From the NCBI GenBank assembly GCA_016946835.1, contig JACVTC010000002.1, forward strand, positions 2,842,001-2,906,000: a stretch of 64,000 nucleotides of DNA, given 5' to 3'. A program made the position numbers and the translations under genes. This DNA is from Neocallimastix lanati (nom. inval.) (Eukaryota > Neocallimastigomycota > Neocallimastigomycetes > Neocallimastigales > Neocallimastigaceae). Under the pieces are notes generated by a model. The model saw only the letters and a program-made list of their open reading frames with translations. It was not told the DNA's origin and made no database searches. Numbering within the stretch: position 1 is the first letter of the stretch; every line of letters begins with the position of its first letter. Shown here piece by piece: positions 38,756 through 55,495 of this stretch.

Positions 38756-39833
38756 TTTTAAATAATCAGATTAAAAATTCAACACTATTTGTAATATATT
38801 AAATACTCTTTATGTAACTTCCTTTTTTTTTATAAAAAAAAAAAAAAATACATTTATGTAAATAAAATAATTGAATAAAAAAAAAAATTAGTTAAGCATT
38901 AATAAAGGACAGAAAATACTATTTATAATTTTCTTAAATAAAATATATATATAAATTTAATACATTTAATATTTTTATATTTTTATTATTAAATTAAAAA
39001 TACTAAATAATATTTCTATTATAATTTTATTTAAATATTTATTTATCTCTTTTTTTCGATTATTTTATAAATTTTATAATTCCTCTTTCTTACTTTCTTC
39101 CTTTATTTTTTTTTTTTTTTATTTTGTAATAAAAAAGTTTAAATTTTAAAATTTAAAAGAAAAAAAAAATTTCGTCAATTTTCTTTTTTTTTATATATAT
39201 ATAATTTATATATTTGTTTATAAAATTGTATTCAATATATATATATTAATATAAATAATATAAAAATATTCCGTTTTGAATATTAATAATAATATATTAG
39301 TAATATTTATTTTGAATATATTAATATAATTTATATAATAGATTTTTCTTTATTTTGTTTATAGAAAAAGAATTAGATATAAAAGTAAAATAAATATGAA
39401 AATGTTTATATTCAATAATACACAAAATATATTATATCTTAATAGAAAATTGTAATAATAAAATAAAAATATATATTTAACTTAATTATTTAATATTTTT
39501 ATTTTTACTTCTTTATTATTATTTTTTATTTTTATTATAATAATTATTATTATTTTATTATTATTATTATTATCATTATTATTATTATTGTATTACATTT
39601 TAATACATTATTATATAATTGGATGAATAAAAATTCAACCAATAAAAATTCAAATATTTTTAAATAAAATTTTAAAATTTCATAGATTAAAAAAAAAAAA
39701 AAAAAATTAAAAAAAAAAAAAAAATCAGATTATATTAAAATTTATAATATTATATTATAACAAGACAATAAAGAAATAAAAATTTGAAAGGTAAATTAAG
39801 AGTGGATTATTATAATTAATATTTTCTAAGGTT
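38378..39833. other. AT-rich intergenic DNA between divergent genes
   Basis: Shared upstream region of the mucin-like gene (minus) and NOP14 (plus). It holds TTTA, TA and TTA repeats and A/T runs. No conserved element was recognised. Confidence 0.6.
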
Positions 39834-42662
39834 ATGGTTAATCAAAAAAATTCAAATGTCTCTGCATTGAAGAGACTTAAAGCCAGATTGAAGAATTCAG
39901 GAATCATTGGGGAAAATGTCAGTTCAAAAAAGAAAGGTTTTGATAAAAAAGAATTAAGAAAAAAGACTAAAGAGAAATTAGCTAATTTAAAAAAAGAAGC
40001 AAATCCATTTGAAATAAAATTCACAAAACAAAAGCATGATATTATGGGAAGAAAAATAAAAGGTATTCAAGGAAAGCCTGGGCAAGCTCGTTCAAAAGCG
40101 GAACAAACGGTACTAATAATTTAATATAAAATTAAAAAAAAAAAATAATAATAATTATAATAAAAATAATAATAATAATAATAATTACTATATTTATTAC
40201 AATACATATGTATTAATAATTAATCCTTATTTATCTTAAAATAATTTAATAATACAGAGAAAGAAGACTTTATTAGTAGAATATGAAAAAAGAAATAAAA
40301 ATTCTTCTTTTGTAGATAGGCGTTTTGGTGAAAATGACCCTACTTTATCTCTTGAAGATAAAATGATGGAAAGATTTATTAGGGAAAAACAGGTATTAGC
40401 AATAAATGAAAATCAAAATAATTTTAAATTTTTATAATAATTCAATATATAATATTAAATTTAAAAATTATCAATGAAAATTTCATTATAATAAAGAGAA
40501 AATCAAATCACGGGGACTTTAATCTTGAAGACGAGCAATTAACTCACTTTGGACAAGCTCTTGGAGATCACTTAGGAGACGAAATTATTCATTCTGATGA
40601 TGAATCTGATAGTAAGACGAATAAATAGAAATTTAATTATATTATTTAAATATATTTATATTATATATGCATTTTTTATATATTAATATGTATGATTAAT
40701 TATTACAAATAATATATGTTAATAAAATTAGATGGTCAAATTGACCAATTAACTGTACACAATGACCACTTTGGTGGTTTTGATGAGGTAAAAAATAATA
40801 TACAATAATTAGTTATTTTTATATAAATTATATATTAGATATATTGATATATTTTTTAAACGAATTTAATATAAAAGGAAGAAGAAAAAAGTGGTGAAAA
40901 GAAATCAAAATCAGAAATTATGAAAGAATTAATAGCTAAAAGTAAATATTATAAGGTTGGTTTTATAGAAAAACTGTAATTATAAATATATTTATTTATT
41001 TTACTAAAATATGTAAATTTTTAATATTAATAAAAGTATGAAAGACAAAAGGAAAAAGAAGAAAATGAAGAAATTAAAAATGAAGTTGATGCTGAAATTG
41101 ATGATATAAGAAAACTTGTAAATCAATCTTTAACAGAAAAAAAAGAATCAGAATCATCTAATCAAGACAATAAAAAATCTGAAACTGATAATCAATATAA
41201 TAATTTCTTAAAATCTATTGCCTCAGATAGAAGAGCAAAACCAACCGATAGATTAAAAAGTGAAGAAGAAATTGCAATCGAAGCTAAAGAAAAACTTGAA
41301 AGAGCTGAGGTAATAAATAGGAAAATTATTTACAATAAATATTTTTTTTTTAAAAAAAATTATTAATTATAATCAATATTATCAATTTAACATTATATAT
41401 ATATATATGACTCAATAGAGAGATCGTCAAAGACGTATGAATGGTATTGATTCAGATGAAGAAGATAATGACGATTCAAAGAATAGACCAGCACAAGGTG
41501 ATGATTTAGATGATGGTCTATCTTATAATTATGACGAAGAAGAAGTTATGCCTTTGACATACAAAGATGGTAAATTAATTAATCAAGATATAGCATTTTC
41601 AAGAAAGAGAAAAGCAAAGGATGAAGAAGATGAGGAAATTAGTGATGAAAGTGAAGATGAAGATGATAATGAAGATGAAGATGAAGAGGATGAAAATGAT
41701 GAAAACGATGAAACTGATAACGAAGATATATTGGGTGATGAAATTGTTGAAGTCAATGAAAATTTAAGTGAAAACAATGAAAGCAAAGATGAAAAAATAT
41801 CCAATATTGATGAAACAATCAAAAAAAATATAATTCAAGATGAGAATATTAAAAAGGAAATTGAACAAAGAAGAAAAAAACGTTCAGAACAAGCCAAAAA
41901 TGAACTTGGTTATGTATTTTCTATTCCAGAAACTCATGGAAAATTCTTAGAACTAATTAGCGAAAAAAGTATTGATGATCAAATGACAATTATAAGACGA
42001 ATCAGAATTTTATATAATGTTAAAATTCATCCTCAAAATAAGGATAAACTTACGGTATATAAATATATAATTATTATATTTACTATATTAAATGAATTAT
42101 ACATGATTTATATGTTAAATTATCAATATTTATAAATATACATATATATTTATTATAATATAAATATTTAAAATATTCTATAATTTATAGTTCTTCTTTG
42201 GTATAATTTTAACTCATTTGAATTATATTACAAATAAAAATGATATTTCATTTGACGAAATAAATCGTTATACCAGATGTGTAATATCTTTTGCTTTTCA
42301 ATTTACAGACTACTTTAATGATTACGCAAAAAATAAATTAATTCAAATAGAAAAGAAAATAACTAAAAAATTATCAGTGAATAGCAAAGATATTATCAAT
42401 TTAAGTGATTTAATATTTTTACAACTTCTTACTGTTATATATTCTACATCTGATTATTCTCATTCAATTATAACACCAGCTTTATTAATTATGGAAAATT
42501 ATTTATCACAAGCAATTATTAATAGTGAAAAAGATATTGTGAAAGGGCTTTATCTTTGTAATATAATTTATATGGTAAGAATTAAGAAATAAAATATATA
42601 TTTAATTTTTTATAATTTTTTATCAATAAAAATAATTTATTTAGTTATATATTTGATTGCTT

Positions 42663-42731
<69 letters not shown>

Positions 42732-43978
42732 TAAAACTAATGAATAAAAGACCCAAAGACAATCAAAAAGATATATTCCAGAAGTTATGAACTTTTTACT
42801 TAAATCAATTTTAATAATTGTTCCGGAATCATATATTAATAGTAAAACTAAATCATCCATTTTGAATTCCAGTACTATTGTTAATAATAAAAAATATTGT
42901 TTGACTGGCAAAGATTGGAAAAAGGTAGAATTAAAACCATTAAAATTATCATTAATTATGACTAATAGTACAACCAATAAAGAATTCACAAAATATATTA
43001 CGAGTAATGAATTAAGGTAATAATAATAAAATAATAAATATAATATCTTTATAATAAATTTAAAGTTAAATATAATAATTAATTCCACATAAAAATTGTA
43101 ATAATTTATATTTATCTAAATACATACAAAATATTTTTTTTGAATTATTCATAATGAAGAATTTCTATTCTTGGTTTGTGTATTGAATTGCTTGAAAAGT
43201 ATTCAAGACTATATTTAGATATTGGTTGTCTTAAAGAAATATTTTCTGGTGTTGATAATTTAATATCTGATTTAGAAAAAATGCCTGTTTCAAATAAATT
43301 AAAGGAATCATTGAAAGAATTTAAATCTAATTTAAGTTCTTATATACAAAGTGAAAATGTTAAAAGAAAGTCACTTCAATGGCAAAAGCGTAAACCAATT
43401 CCGATTGCTTCAATTGTTCCTAAATTTGAAGAAAAGTATGTTTATGTATATATTAAACTATTCTTATTAATTTATATTTGAATTTTCTATTAAATGAATT
43501 ATGAAATTTATTTATACAAAATAGCTATTCTGTCGATAAACATTATGATAAGAATCGTGAGCGCGCTGAACATAATAAGTTAAAAGCTCAAGTACAAAAA
43601 GAAAAGAAAGGAGCTTTACGTGAATTACGTAAGGATAATATGTTCCTTGCACGTAAAAGATTACAAGAAATTAAAGAAAAGGATAGAGAATATAAAGAAA
43701 AGATTAAAGGGATATATGGGTAAAGTATTATAGATTAAATTTAATTTAAATTTAAAATTATTATTGAATTTCAAAATTATTTACATTTATATTTATATTT
43801 ATATTTATATTTATATTTATATTTATATTTATATTTATATTTATATTTATATTTATATTTATATTTATATTTATAAAAATTAATATTTTTATATATTTTT
43901 ATTATTAACAGATTACTTGGTAATGAACAAGGAGAACAAAATAGAATGGATCGTGAAAGAAAAAGAAGAAAAAACTAA
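39834..43978 (+). CDS. NOP14: NOP14, nucleolar 40S ribosome assembly factor
   Basis: NOP14 is a component of the small-subunit processome in the nucleolus and is needed for 18S rRNA maturation. Twelve exons: 39834-40109, 40258-40392, 40497-40611, 40732-40787, 40878-40955, 41037-41309, 41419-42054, 42191-42574, 42751-43016, 43160-43435, 43525-43719, 43912-43978; 918 aa, in line with the family. Diagnostic segments are NPFEIKFTKQKHDIMGRK, FVDRRFGENDPTLSLEDKMM, LTHFGQALGD, HFGGFDE and MKELIAKSKYYKYERQ. A long acidic stretch (about 530-620) and the C-terminal KNRERAEHNKLKAQVQKEKK and ALRELRKDNMFLARKR follow. It ends in RERKRRKN, a basic nuclear tail. All exon phases agree. Introns 8 and 11 are mostly microsatellite. 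Ends near an AT-rich gap before U1. Confidence 0.95.
42664..42732. repeat. (TTTA)n array in NOP14 intron 8
   Basis: About 17 TTTA units just before the exon 9 acceptor. Confidence 0.93.
43785..43875. repeat. (TTTATA)n array in NOP14 intron 11
   Basis: About 15 units of a 6-bp repeat that form half of the intron. Confidence 0.93.
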
Positions 43979-44156
43979 ACAATTAAATTTTAATTTAGTT
44001 TTCAATATTTACATTAATTTTTATAATTTTTTTTTATTATTATTATTTAATAGAAAAACACTATTTATTAAAATATAAAAATACAAAAAAAAAAAAAAAA
44101 TGTTTTGTATCGTATCTATTTATATCTATTTATTTAAAATAAAATAAAATAAAATA

Positions 44157-44209
<53 letters not shown>

Positions 44210-44556
44210 ATTAATACTTTAATACTTTACTCTTTTATAATACTTCTATTTTATTTTATTTTATTTTATTTTGTTCAATCTGTACTTTATATTTATATTC
44301 AATATTTATTTTATTTTATTTTATTCAATCTGTACTTTATATTTATATTCAATATTTATTTTATTTATTTTATTCAATCTGTACTTTATATTTATATTCA
44401 ATATTTATTTTATTTTATTTTATTCAATCTGTACTTTATATTTATATTCAATATTTATTTAATTTTATTTTATTTTACTTTATTCAATATGTACTTCATA
44501 TTTATATTTCTACTTTTTATTTTATTTTATTTTATTTTAGTTTAGTTTTAGATTTT

Positions 44557-44590
<34 letters not shown>

Positions 44591-44825
44591 TATTTTTAAT
44601 TGATAATTAAATTTAATAATAACAATTTAATATAATATAAAGAAAATTTTTTATTTTATCTTCATTTTATATAATATAAAATTTCTTATGAAGATAAGAA
44701 TAAAAAAAAAATTTTATATAATAATATTGAAAAAATTGTTACTTATATATATTTAGATTTAACGTAAGATTTTTGTAAAATTTTATCAAATTTAAGATAT
44801 ATTTACTTACTCTCACAAATTCTCG
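43979..44825. repeat. poly(A) run and ~61-bp minisatellite
   Basis: A run of about 43 A at 44164-44206 is followed by four to five copies, about 44250-44475, of a ~61-bp unit. The unit contains TTTATTCAATCTGTACTTTA and TATTTATATTCAATA. A longer T run follows at 44560-44588. The 63-codon ORF over the array is an artefact. The left part is the NOP14 3' flank. Confidence 0.85.
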
Positions 44826-45012
44826 ATAGCATAAAAATCGAACCAGGTTCTCTCCTGATTGTGAACCATTGGGCTACTTTATATAAGCTCCTGGTTTGAT
44901 CCGCCCTTTAACCATTTCAAGGTTTTCCTCACAAGAGATTTTACATAGCATGGTGGTTAGGGTTACAAGTTCCTCCTTATATGTATATTATTATTCTAAA
45001 TCTCCAAAGTAA
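44826..45012. mobile_element. SINE-like fragment with tRNA-type promoter boxes
   Basis: Read on the minus strand, TAGCCCAATGGTT (A-box-like, about 44879-44867) is followed by GGTTCGATTTT (B-box-like, about 44850), as in a tRNA-derived SINE head. The adjoining part at 44918-45010 (AGGTTTTCCTCACAAGAGAT) is similar to the start of the element at 13431. The element is short and lacks a clear tail, so it is probably a fragment. Confidence 0.42.
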
Positions 45013-45870
<858 letters not shown>

Positions 45871-46036
45871 GGGAAAACTGGCGCGAACGCCTGTAATCCC
45901 CACTACCAAAAATTATGCGACCGAGACATTCGTAAAGAATGTTCGCAGTCTGGTCACTTCACTTTGTGCAATGTGAAACAACCAAACCATGTATTCCGCC
46001 TTCTTGATCACAGAATTACACTCGCCAGGTAAGTAT
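45871..46036 (-). ncRNA. U1: U1 spliceosomal snRNA
   Basis: U1 snRNA recognises 5' splice sites. On the minus strand the RNA starts ATACTTACCTGGC at 46036, the perfect 5'-splice-site pairing sequence. Stem-loop I contains GATCAAGAAGG (U1-70K loop), stem-loop II contains ATTGCAC (U1A loop), and stem-loop III is ACATTC/GAATGT. An Sm site ATTTTTGG lies at 45906-45913 in the context GCATAATTTTTGG. Stem-loop IV is GGCGTTCGCGCC, a perfect UUCG tetraloop hairpin. The length of about 166 nt equals human U1 (164). The 3' end is set a few bases after stem IV. Confidence 0.97.
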
Positions 46037-46339
46037 GAAGATTTAATATTTTGGGAAATTTTCTCATATTTATTTTTTTTTTTTAAAATATAAGTTATAC
46101 TAATATTTATGAATTATCATATATCAAAATGATTGGACAAAATATTAAATCTAAATTATTAACAATATATATTTATATATTATTAATTAGTTAATTAATT
46201 TATTTATTTATTTAAGATATTATAAAATTTAAATAAATATATTAAAATTTCGTTTGAAAAAAGATTAGGAAATATAATAATAATTTTTAAATAAAATAAT
46301 AAATTTTTATTTATTATATATAATATTTAAAAGGCTATA

Positions 46340-46597
46340 GCGAATTTTGCAATGTGGCGTGTTTTTTATAATTAAATAAATAGAATATAATAAATATTCT
46401 TTTTTTTATATATAATTTTTAAATATTCAATTGTAAAAATAATTTTTTTAAAAAAAATAATTTTTTATAATTCTTTTTAATAGAATATTATTTCTTTTAA
46501 AATAATAATTATTTATATATTTATTTATGATTGTTTAGAATATCTTAAAAATGTATGGCTTTATTATAAAATATATATAAGCCACATCGCGAAAATT
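46340..46597. mobile_element. inverted-repeat (MITE-like) element
   Basis: GCGAATTTTGCAATGTGGCG at 46340-46359 and its imperfect inverse (AGCCACATCGCGAAAATT, 46580-46597) flank about 220 bp of AT-rich DNA without an ORF. Terminus style (TTT(C/T)GC...GTGGCG) resembles the element at 2065-2243, suggesting one family. It lies about 300 bp upstream of U1. Confidence 0.42.
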
Positions 46598-46697
46598 AAT
46601 ATTATTATATATTTTTTTATTATTTTATCAAAAAAATATATAAAATAGATTTTAAAAATTAAATACTATTTATTTATTATTTTTACGATTTTAAAAT

Positions 46698-47240
46698 CTA
46701 TTGATATTTTTTTATTAGGAATATTGTGTAACTAAATTCTGCTACTATTGAAGTCAAAAATGGAAATCCATGAGAATGAAATATTTTATTATTAAATAAT
46801 CCTTTTTCCTGATATTTTATAATACCTATTCTTATTCTAAAAATAATAAATAGTACATAAAGTAAACCTATTTAGATTTTTAATATTATTTCTTTTCCCC
46901 TTCGAAATAACTGTATTTAGTTTTATTATATTTAAATATAAGATAGTATATTCTGATATAATCTAAAAAAAAATGTTCCATTAAATATATATAATAAATA
47001 GACATATCTATATGTATTAACGGGTTGTTCAGTCCACACTTCACATAAATTTTCTATTATTGCTCCACACAACCCAAACCAAGATTAATAATACAATACT
47101 TTCCAATATTATTTTTCCCACTTTAAAATATCTATATACCATCAATATAATTTGTATTGTAAATGCTAAAAATAAAGAGTCATTTACACAATATAAAAAT
47201 TTTATTAATATATATTCTAAATTTAGTTCATATTAATTAA
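46698..47240 (-). pseudogene. possible membrane-protein gene remnant or unrecognised exons
   Basis: The minus strand shows three protein-like hydrophobic pieces. The first is LIKFLYCVNDSLFLAFTIQI followed by IILMVYRYFKVGKIILESIV (about 47225-47090), then FGLCGAIIENLCEVWTEQPV through FFFRLYQNILSYI (about 47100-46955). The last is GLLYVLFIIFRIRIGIIKYQ through SIVAEFSYTIFLIKKYQ and a stop (46867-46698), preceded by a possible acceptor TAG. The first two overlap in different frames, which implies a frameshift. No family was recognised; multi-span membrane protein character is clear. Confidence 0.33.
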
Positions 47241-48198
47241 TAATTAAATATTAATTTTTTTTTTTTTTTTGTTTTTGTTTCAGTTTTCTTGTTTTTGTTA
47301 AAAATTACTTTTTTTTTATAAAAAAAAAAAAAAAAAATCATATTTATAGCATTATTATTATACATAAATGTATTAATGAAATAGTTACATTGTTTTTACA
47401 TTCTCATTAATATATTTTTCTATCATTTAAAATATTTTCTGAAAATTTTACTTTATCCTTATTGTAATTGGTAAATCATTAAATTCGTATGAAATACAAG
47501 ATATATAATAATTATTATTTTAATTACCACAATCAAATATTAAATGCATTATGGTTATTTAAAGATGAAAAAAAAAAAAAGGGAAATTTTGGGAATCCAA
47601 TTTATATTGATTTTTTGTTGGAAGAACAATTATTAAAATTTTTATTTGAACTTTATGAATAAATAATAAACTAGTAATAGTAGTTCTTTTTTATTACATA
47701 TCGGTTTGACTCTAACTCAATTGGTTGTAAAGGTTTTTTTTTTTTTTTACTAGTCAAATCAAAAAGTAACTCAACAAAGCATTTATAAATAGTATTGTGT
47801 TGATATTTCACACAATAAAAGTTTTAGAACATAATGAAACTTTTTACCAAAAAGCTTAGAAGAATAAATAAAATATATGTACTGTTTTTTAAATTATATA
47901 TTATAATTAAAATAAATTAATAATAATTATTTAATTTCCATTATTAATAATATCATTAAAAATTAAATGATTTATACTATAAAAATTTTTAAAAAAAAAA
48001 AAAAAAAAAAAATCAATTTTATTTAATAACATTATTATAATATATATATTAATAATTCGGTTATTATAATACTATTATATAATGCACTAAATTTAATATT
48101 CCAAAAGTAAAAAGAAACGAAAAGAAACAAAAATGATTAAAAAAAAAATAATAATAAAAATAAAATATAATATATTATAATAAAATAGATATTAAATC

Positions 48199-48234
<36 letters not shown>

Positions 48235-48431
48235 ACAAACAAAAAAATAAATAAATAAATAAATAAATAAACAAACAAACAAATAAATAAATAAATAAAT
48301 AAATAAAAATTATTGTAAATAAAAATTAAATTTATTGGATAAGGTTATATCATTATTATTATATTTTATACATTAAATAATAAAAAATATATAAATATTA
48401 TTTTAGTATGTCATAAATTGTACTTAATTAT
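47241..48431. other. AT-rich intergenic DNA
   Basis: Contains AAAT/AAAC arrays at about 48200-48305 and A/T runs. Small less AT-rich patches (about 47570-47640 and 47700-47740) have no recognisable content. Confidence 0.55.
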
Positions 48432-51725
<3,294 letters not shown>

Positions 51726-52577
51726 AATATTCAAATTTATTTATCTATTTATTTATTTATCTATTTATTTATTTTTATTTATTTATTTATCTATTTATTT
51801 ATTTATCTATTTATTTATTTATCTATTTATTTATTTATCTATTTATTTATTTATTTATCTATTTATTTATTTTTATTTATTTATTTATTTATTATTTTAT
51901 TTCTTTTTGTAGGGTTTATTATATTTTATTTTATTTTTATTTTATTTTATTTTTATTTTTATTTGTCTTTTTTATTTGTCTTTTTTATTATATTTTTTTT
52001 TATCTTATTATTATTATTTTTTTTTTAGAAATAAAAAAATATAATTAATTAAATAAATTTATAATAAAGAATAATATTTTATAATTTTTCTCTTTTTAAT
52101 CAAATTTTTATGTGATTGTAATATATAATTTAATTAAAATACTTTATTGATTCTAAATTATTTAATTGAAAAAATCAATACTAAAAAAAAAAAAAAAAAA
52201 AACTATATAAAATCTATAAATTTAAAAATGATATTTAATAAATACTTACATACATTTATATATTATAAATATATAGTATATCTATTTATGATATATTTAT
52301 GATTTTATATTATGATTATTTAAGAATATTATAATTATTATAAATATTTTTATATATAAAAAATTTGAAAATCTTAACCAATAGACAAAAAGAATTGAAA
52401 AGTATTGTCACATCTTTTTTTAAAAAAATATTATATATATAAAATTTAATATATTTAATTATATATCATTTAATTTTTATAAAAAAAATCATAATTTAAT
52501 ATTTTTTTTTTATTTTTTATTTTTCATTCTCATATATATTTAAATTAGAGTAAAATTATATACATATATAAAAAAAA
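51726..52577. promoter_or_regulatory. bidirectional promoter region with TTTATCTA repeats
   Basis: The 852-bp gap between two divergent starts (asteroid gene, UNG). The left part, 51735-51895, is a (TTTATTTATCTA)n array. A/T runs follow. No discrete motif is claimed; the regulatory role is inferred from position. Confidence 0.5.
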
Positions 52578-53935
52578 ATGTCATTGTTAAATTATTTTAA
52601 AAGAATCGAAAATCCAGCTCCTGAACCAAAGTCAAATGATAAAAAGCATTCCCTTGAAGATGAAAATACTGATAATAATAAGAAACTTAAAACGGAAAAT
52701 TTTCCTGTAAATAAAATTTTTATAGTTTTATAATAAATAATAAATAATAAATTATTAAATTTAAATTTTAAATTTTTATTTTAGTATTAATATTAATTTT
52801 AATTTTAATTGTATAAATATAAAAATTAAAATCAAATCATTATGGGATTTCTTTATAATAAAAAAATATGTAAAAGTTAAAAAAAGAATTAGTACCAGCA
52901 CATTTAGCACTTGAAAAAAAATATATGGCCGAAGATTGGTATAAAGCATTTCGACAGGAAATGATGAAAGGTTACTTTATTAAGGTATTTTATAAATATA
53001 TATTCATTAAATTGCTAAATAATCATAAAAATATATATATACGTATTAATTTACTTGCTATTATTTGCAATATTGTAAATTCATTTAAAATAATAAGATT
53101 AAAAAAACTCTAGAAAAAGAAAAAAAGGCTGGTGCTATTATTTTCCCAGAAGAAAAAGATATGTATACTTTTACTAAATGTCCATTAAAACAAGTTCGAG
53201 TTGTAATTATTGGACAAGGTTTGATAACAAAAAAAATAATAGTAACGATAATAATTTAAATTTAAAAACTTAAATTTAAACAGAATAATTAATTTACAAT
53301 AATAATTATATAAATAAAATTTTAAAAAGACCCATATCATGGTGTAGGTCAAGCCCATGGATTATGTTTTTCAGTAAAAAAAGGTGTTCCACAACCACCT
53401 TCTTTAATTAATATTTTCAGAGAATTAAAGGATGATTTAGGAAAGGATTTCGAAATTCCAAAACATGGTAATTTAGAAGGTTGGACAAAACAAGGTGTAT
53501 TATTACTTAATGCATCGTTATCAGTTAGAAAAGGAGAAGCAGGTTCTCACGCTAATATTGGCTGGCAACAATTTACTGATGCTATAATATCTTATATAAA
53601 TCATTGTCGTCGTAATGTAGTATTTTTATTATGGGGAGCTTATGCCCAAAAAAAAGGGAAAAATATTGATAATGTACTATTAAAAAAAAAAAAATCTAAA
53701 TATACAATGTTGATTGTTATAAATTTTATTATTAGTAATATATATTAATTCATTTTATATTTATTCTTTTTAATAAAATAAAATTTAGAAAAAGCATCTT
53801 ATATTAAAGGCAGTTCATCCATCCCCACTATCAGCAAATAGAGGGGGTTTCTTTGGTTGTAAGCATTTTTCAAAAGCAAATGACTACTTAGTTAAAAATG
53901 GTTACAAACCTATAGATTGGTCATATTTACCATAA
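52578..53935 (+). CDS. UNG1: uracil-DNA glycosylase, family 1
   Basis: Removes uracil from DNA as the first step of base excision repair, in nucleus and/or mitochondria. Five exons: 52578-52706, 52877-52984, 53098-53218, 53330-53673, 53789-53935; 282 aa, normal length. Motifs: GQDPYHG with catalytic Asp120, [45 protein letters not shown], and HPSPLSA (His244) with the intercalation loop, ending [11 protein letters not shown] and PIDWSYLP. The N-terminus [10 protein letters not shown] resembles a PCNA-binding box without the usual Gln, followed by an acidic/basic linker ([18 protein letters not shown]), as in nuclear UNG forms. Exon phases agree; exon 4 is the only one long enough to be obvious as an ORF. 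Confidence 0.96.
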
Positions 53936-54907
53936 GCAAAAAAGTGGGTGTTATATTATTTTAATTTTATAATACACTTTATATATTTTAAAATGAATTT
54001 ATTTTTTACATAGAATTATATCTATATTTGTATATAGATAGATTTTTATTAATTTACTTATATAGAATGAAGTAAAAATATCAATTATAGTTTTATTAAT
54101 GTATTAATATTAAAAATTAAAATGAAATTTACATTAAAAAAAAAAAAAAAAAAAGTTCATTTATGTATAATATATGATTGAAAAGATGTTTATACTTCAA
54201 ATAATAATTGTTATTTATATTTTATATTTATAATAAGAAACTAATACTATATAAATTATAAAAATTATTAATTTTACTATTCATATTTACGTATTATACA
54301 ATTTTTTTTTTTAAAAAAAAATAAAAAAAAAAAAAATAAAATAAAATAAAATTATAAAATATTTTATAGTGTAATAAAATATTATATTATAATTAATTTC
54401 AAATTTATTATAATTAGAAAAAATAATATATAAAAATAAAATGAATTTAAAATAAAATAAACATAAAAAAAAAAAAGAAAAGAAAAAGAAAAAGAAAAGA
54501 AAAGATGTCTAATGATTTTAATATTTATCACAATATTTGTTCTGAAGTTCATTTTTAAATTTATACATTGATATTAACTTCTGTTTGAATGTTAATATTT
54601 TTAATCATTATTTTATAAAAATATTAGTTGAAAAAGAGTTGTTTATTATTGATACAATAAATAGTTAATTGTTCTGTTAAATTGTTTATTGTTATTATAT
54701 TATGTAGTTATATGTATATATATATATATATTAATCTTGTATTAAATTGTTACAAAAAATTTATTCCAAACATTTTTTTTTGTTTTTTTTTTTTTGTTAT
54801 GTTTTATCATCATTTTCTTTTAATTTTCATTTTTATTTTCATTTTCATTTTCATTTTTTTTTTTTTTATTTTTTATTTTTTATTTTTACTTTTTACTTTT
54901 GATATTA
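53936..54907. other. AT-rich gap between convergent genes
   Basis: 3' flanks of UNG and of the tetraspan gene. Contains poly(A), AAAAG and TTTTCA-type repeats (about 54820-54890). No gene seen; the plus-strand ORF at 54682-54930 is repeat-derived. Confidence 0.6.
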
Positions 54908-55049
54908 TTATACTAATAACCCATTATTAATATTAACATTATTGATTTTCTGATTTCTTCCTGTCATTTGATTAATCGCTCCTTTAAACTGTATTACAAT
55001 CAAAGACAAGAACTATATATTAGATATTATTATATATTAAATATATTTT

Positions 55050-55085
<36 letters not shown>

Positions 55086-55464
55086 TATATATATTTATAT
55101 ATTATATTTTATTAGTATGATTCAAATTTATCTATTTGAATATAATAATTTTATTTATAATATTACAAATCCAACTGCAACAACAAAAAGTCCTATATAT
55201 ATATTTTACCAATTATTATATGAATAATCATAAATTTAAATAGAAAACATATATAAAATATTATTGATTTTTGGGGAAGTTAATTATTTAGTTCTAGATT
55301 ATATCAATTTTATAAATTTAAAATATATATATTAATTATATTAATCAAATACCACAGCCCATAACATCATAATACTTGCATTCATTTACAAAAATAAGAT
55401 ACTATTTTAAAATATATATTTGTATATATATGTCAATTCTATTAATTTTAATATAATTATTTTT

Positions 55465-55495
<31 letters not shown>

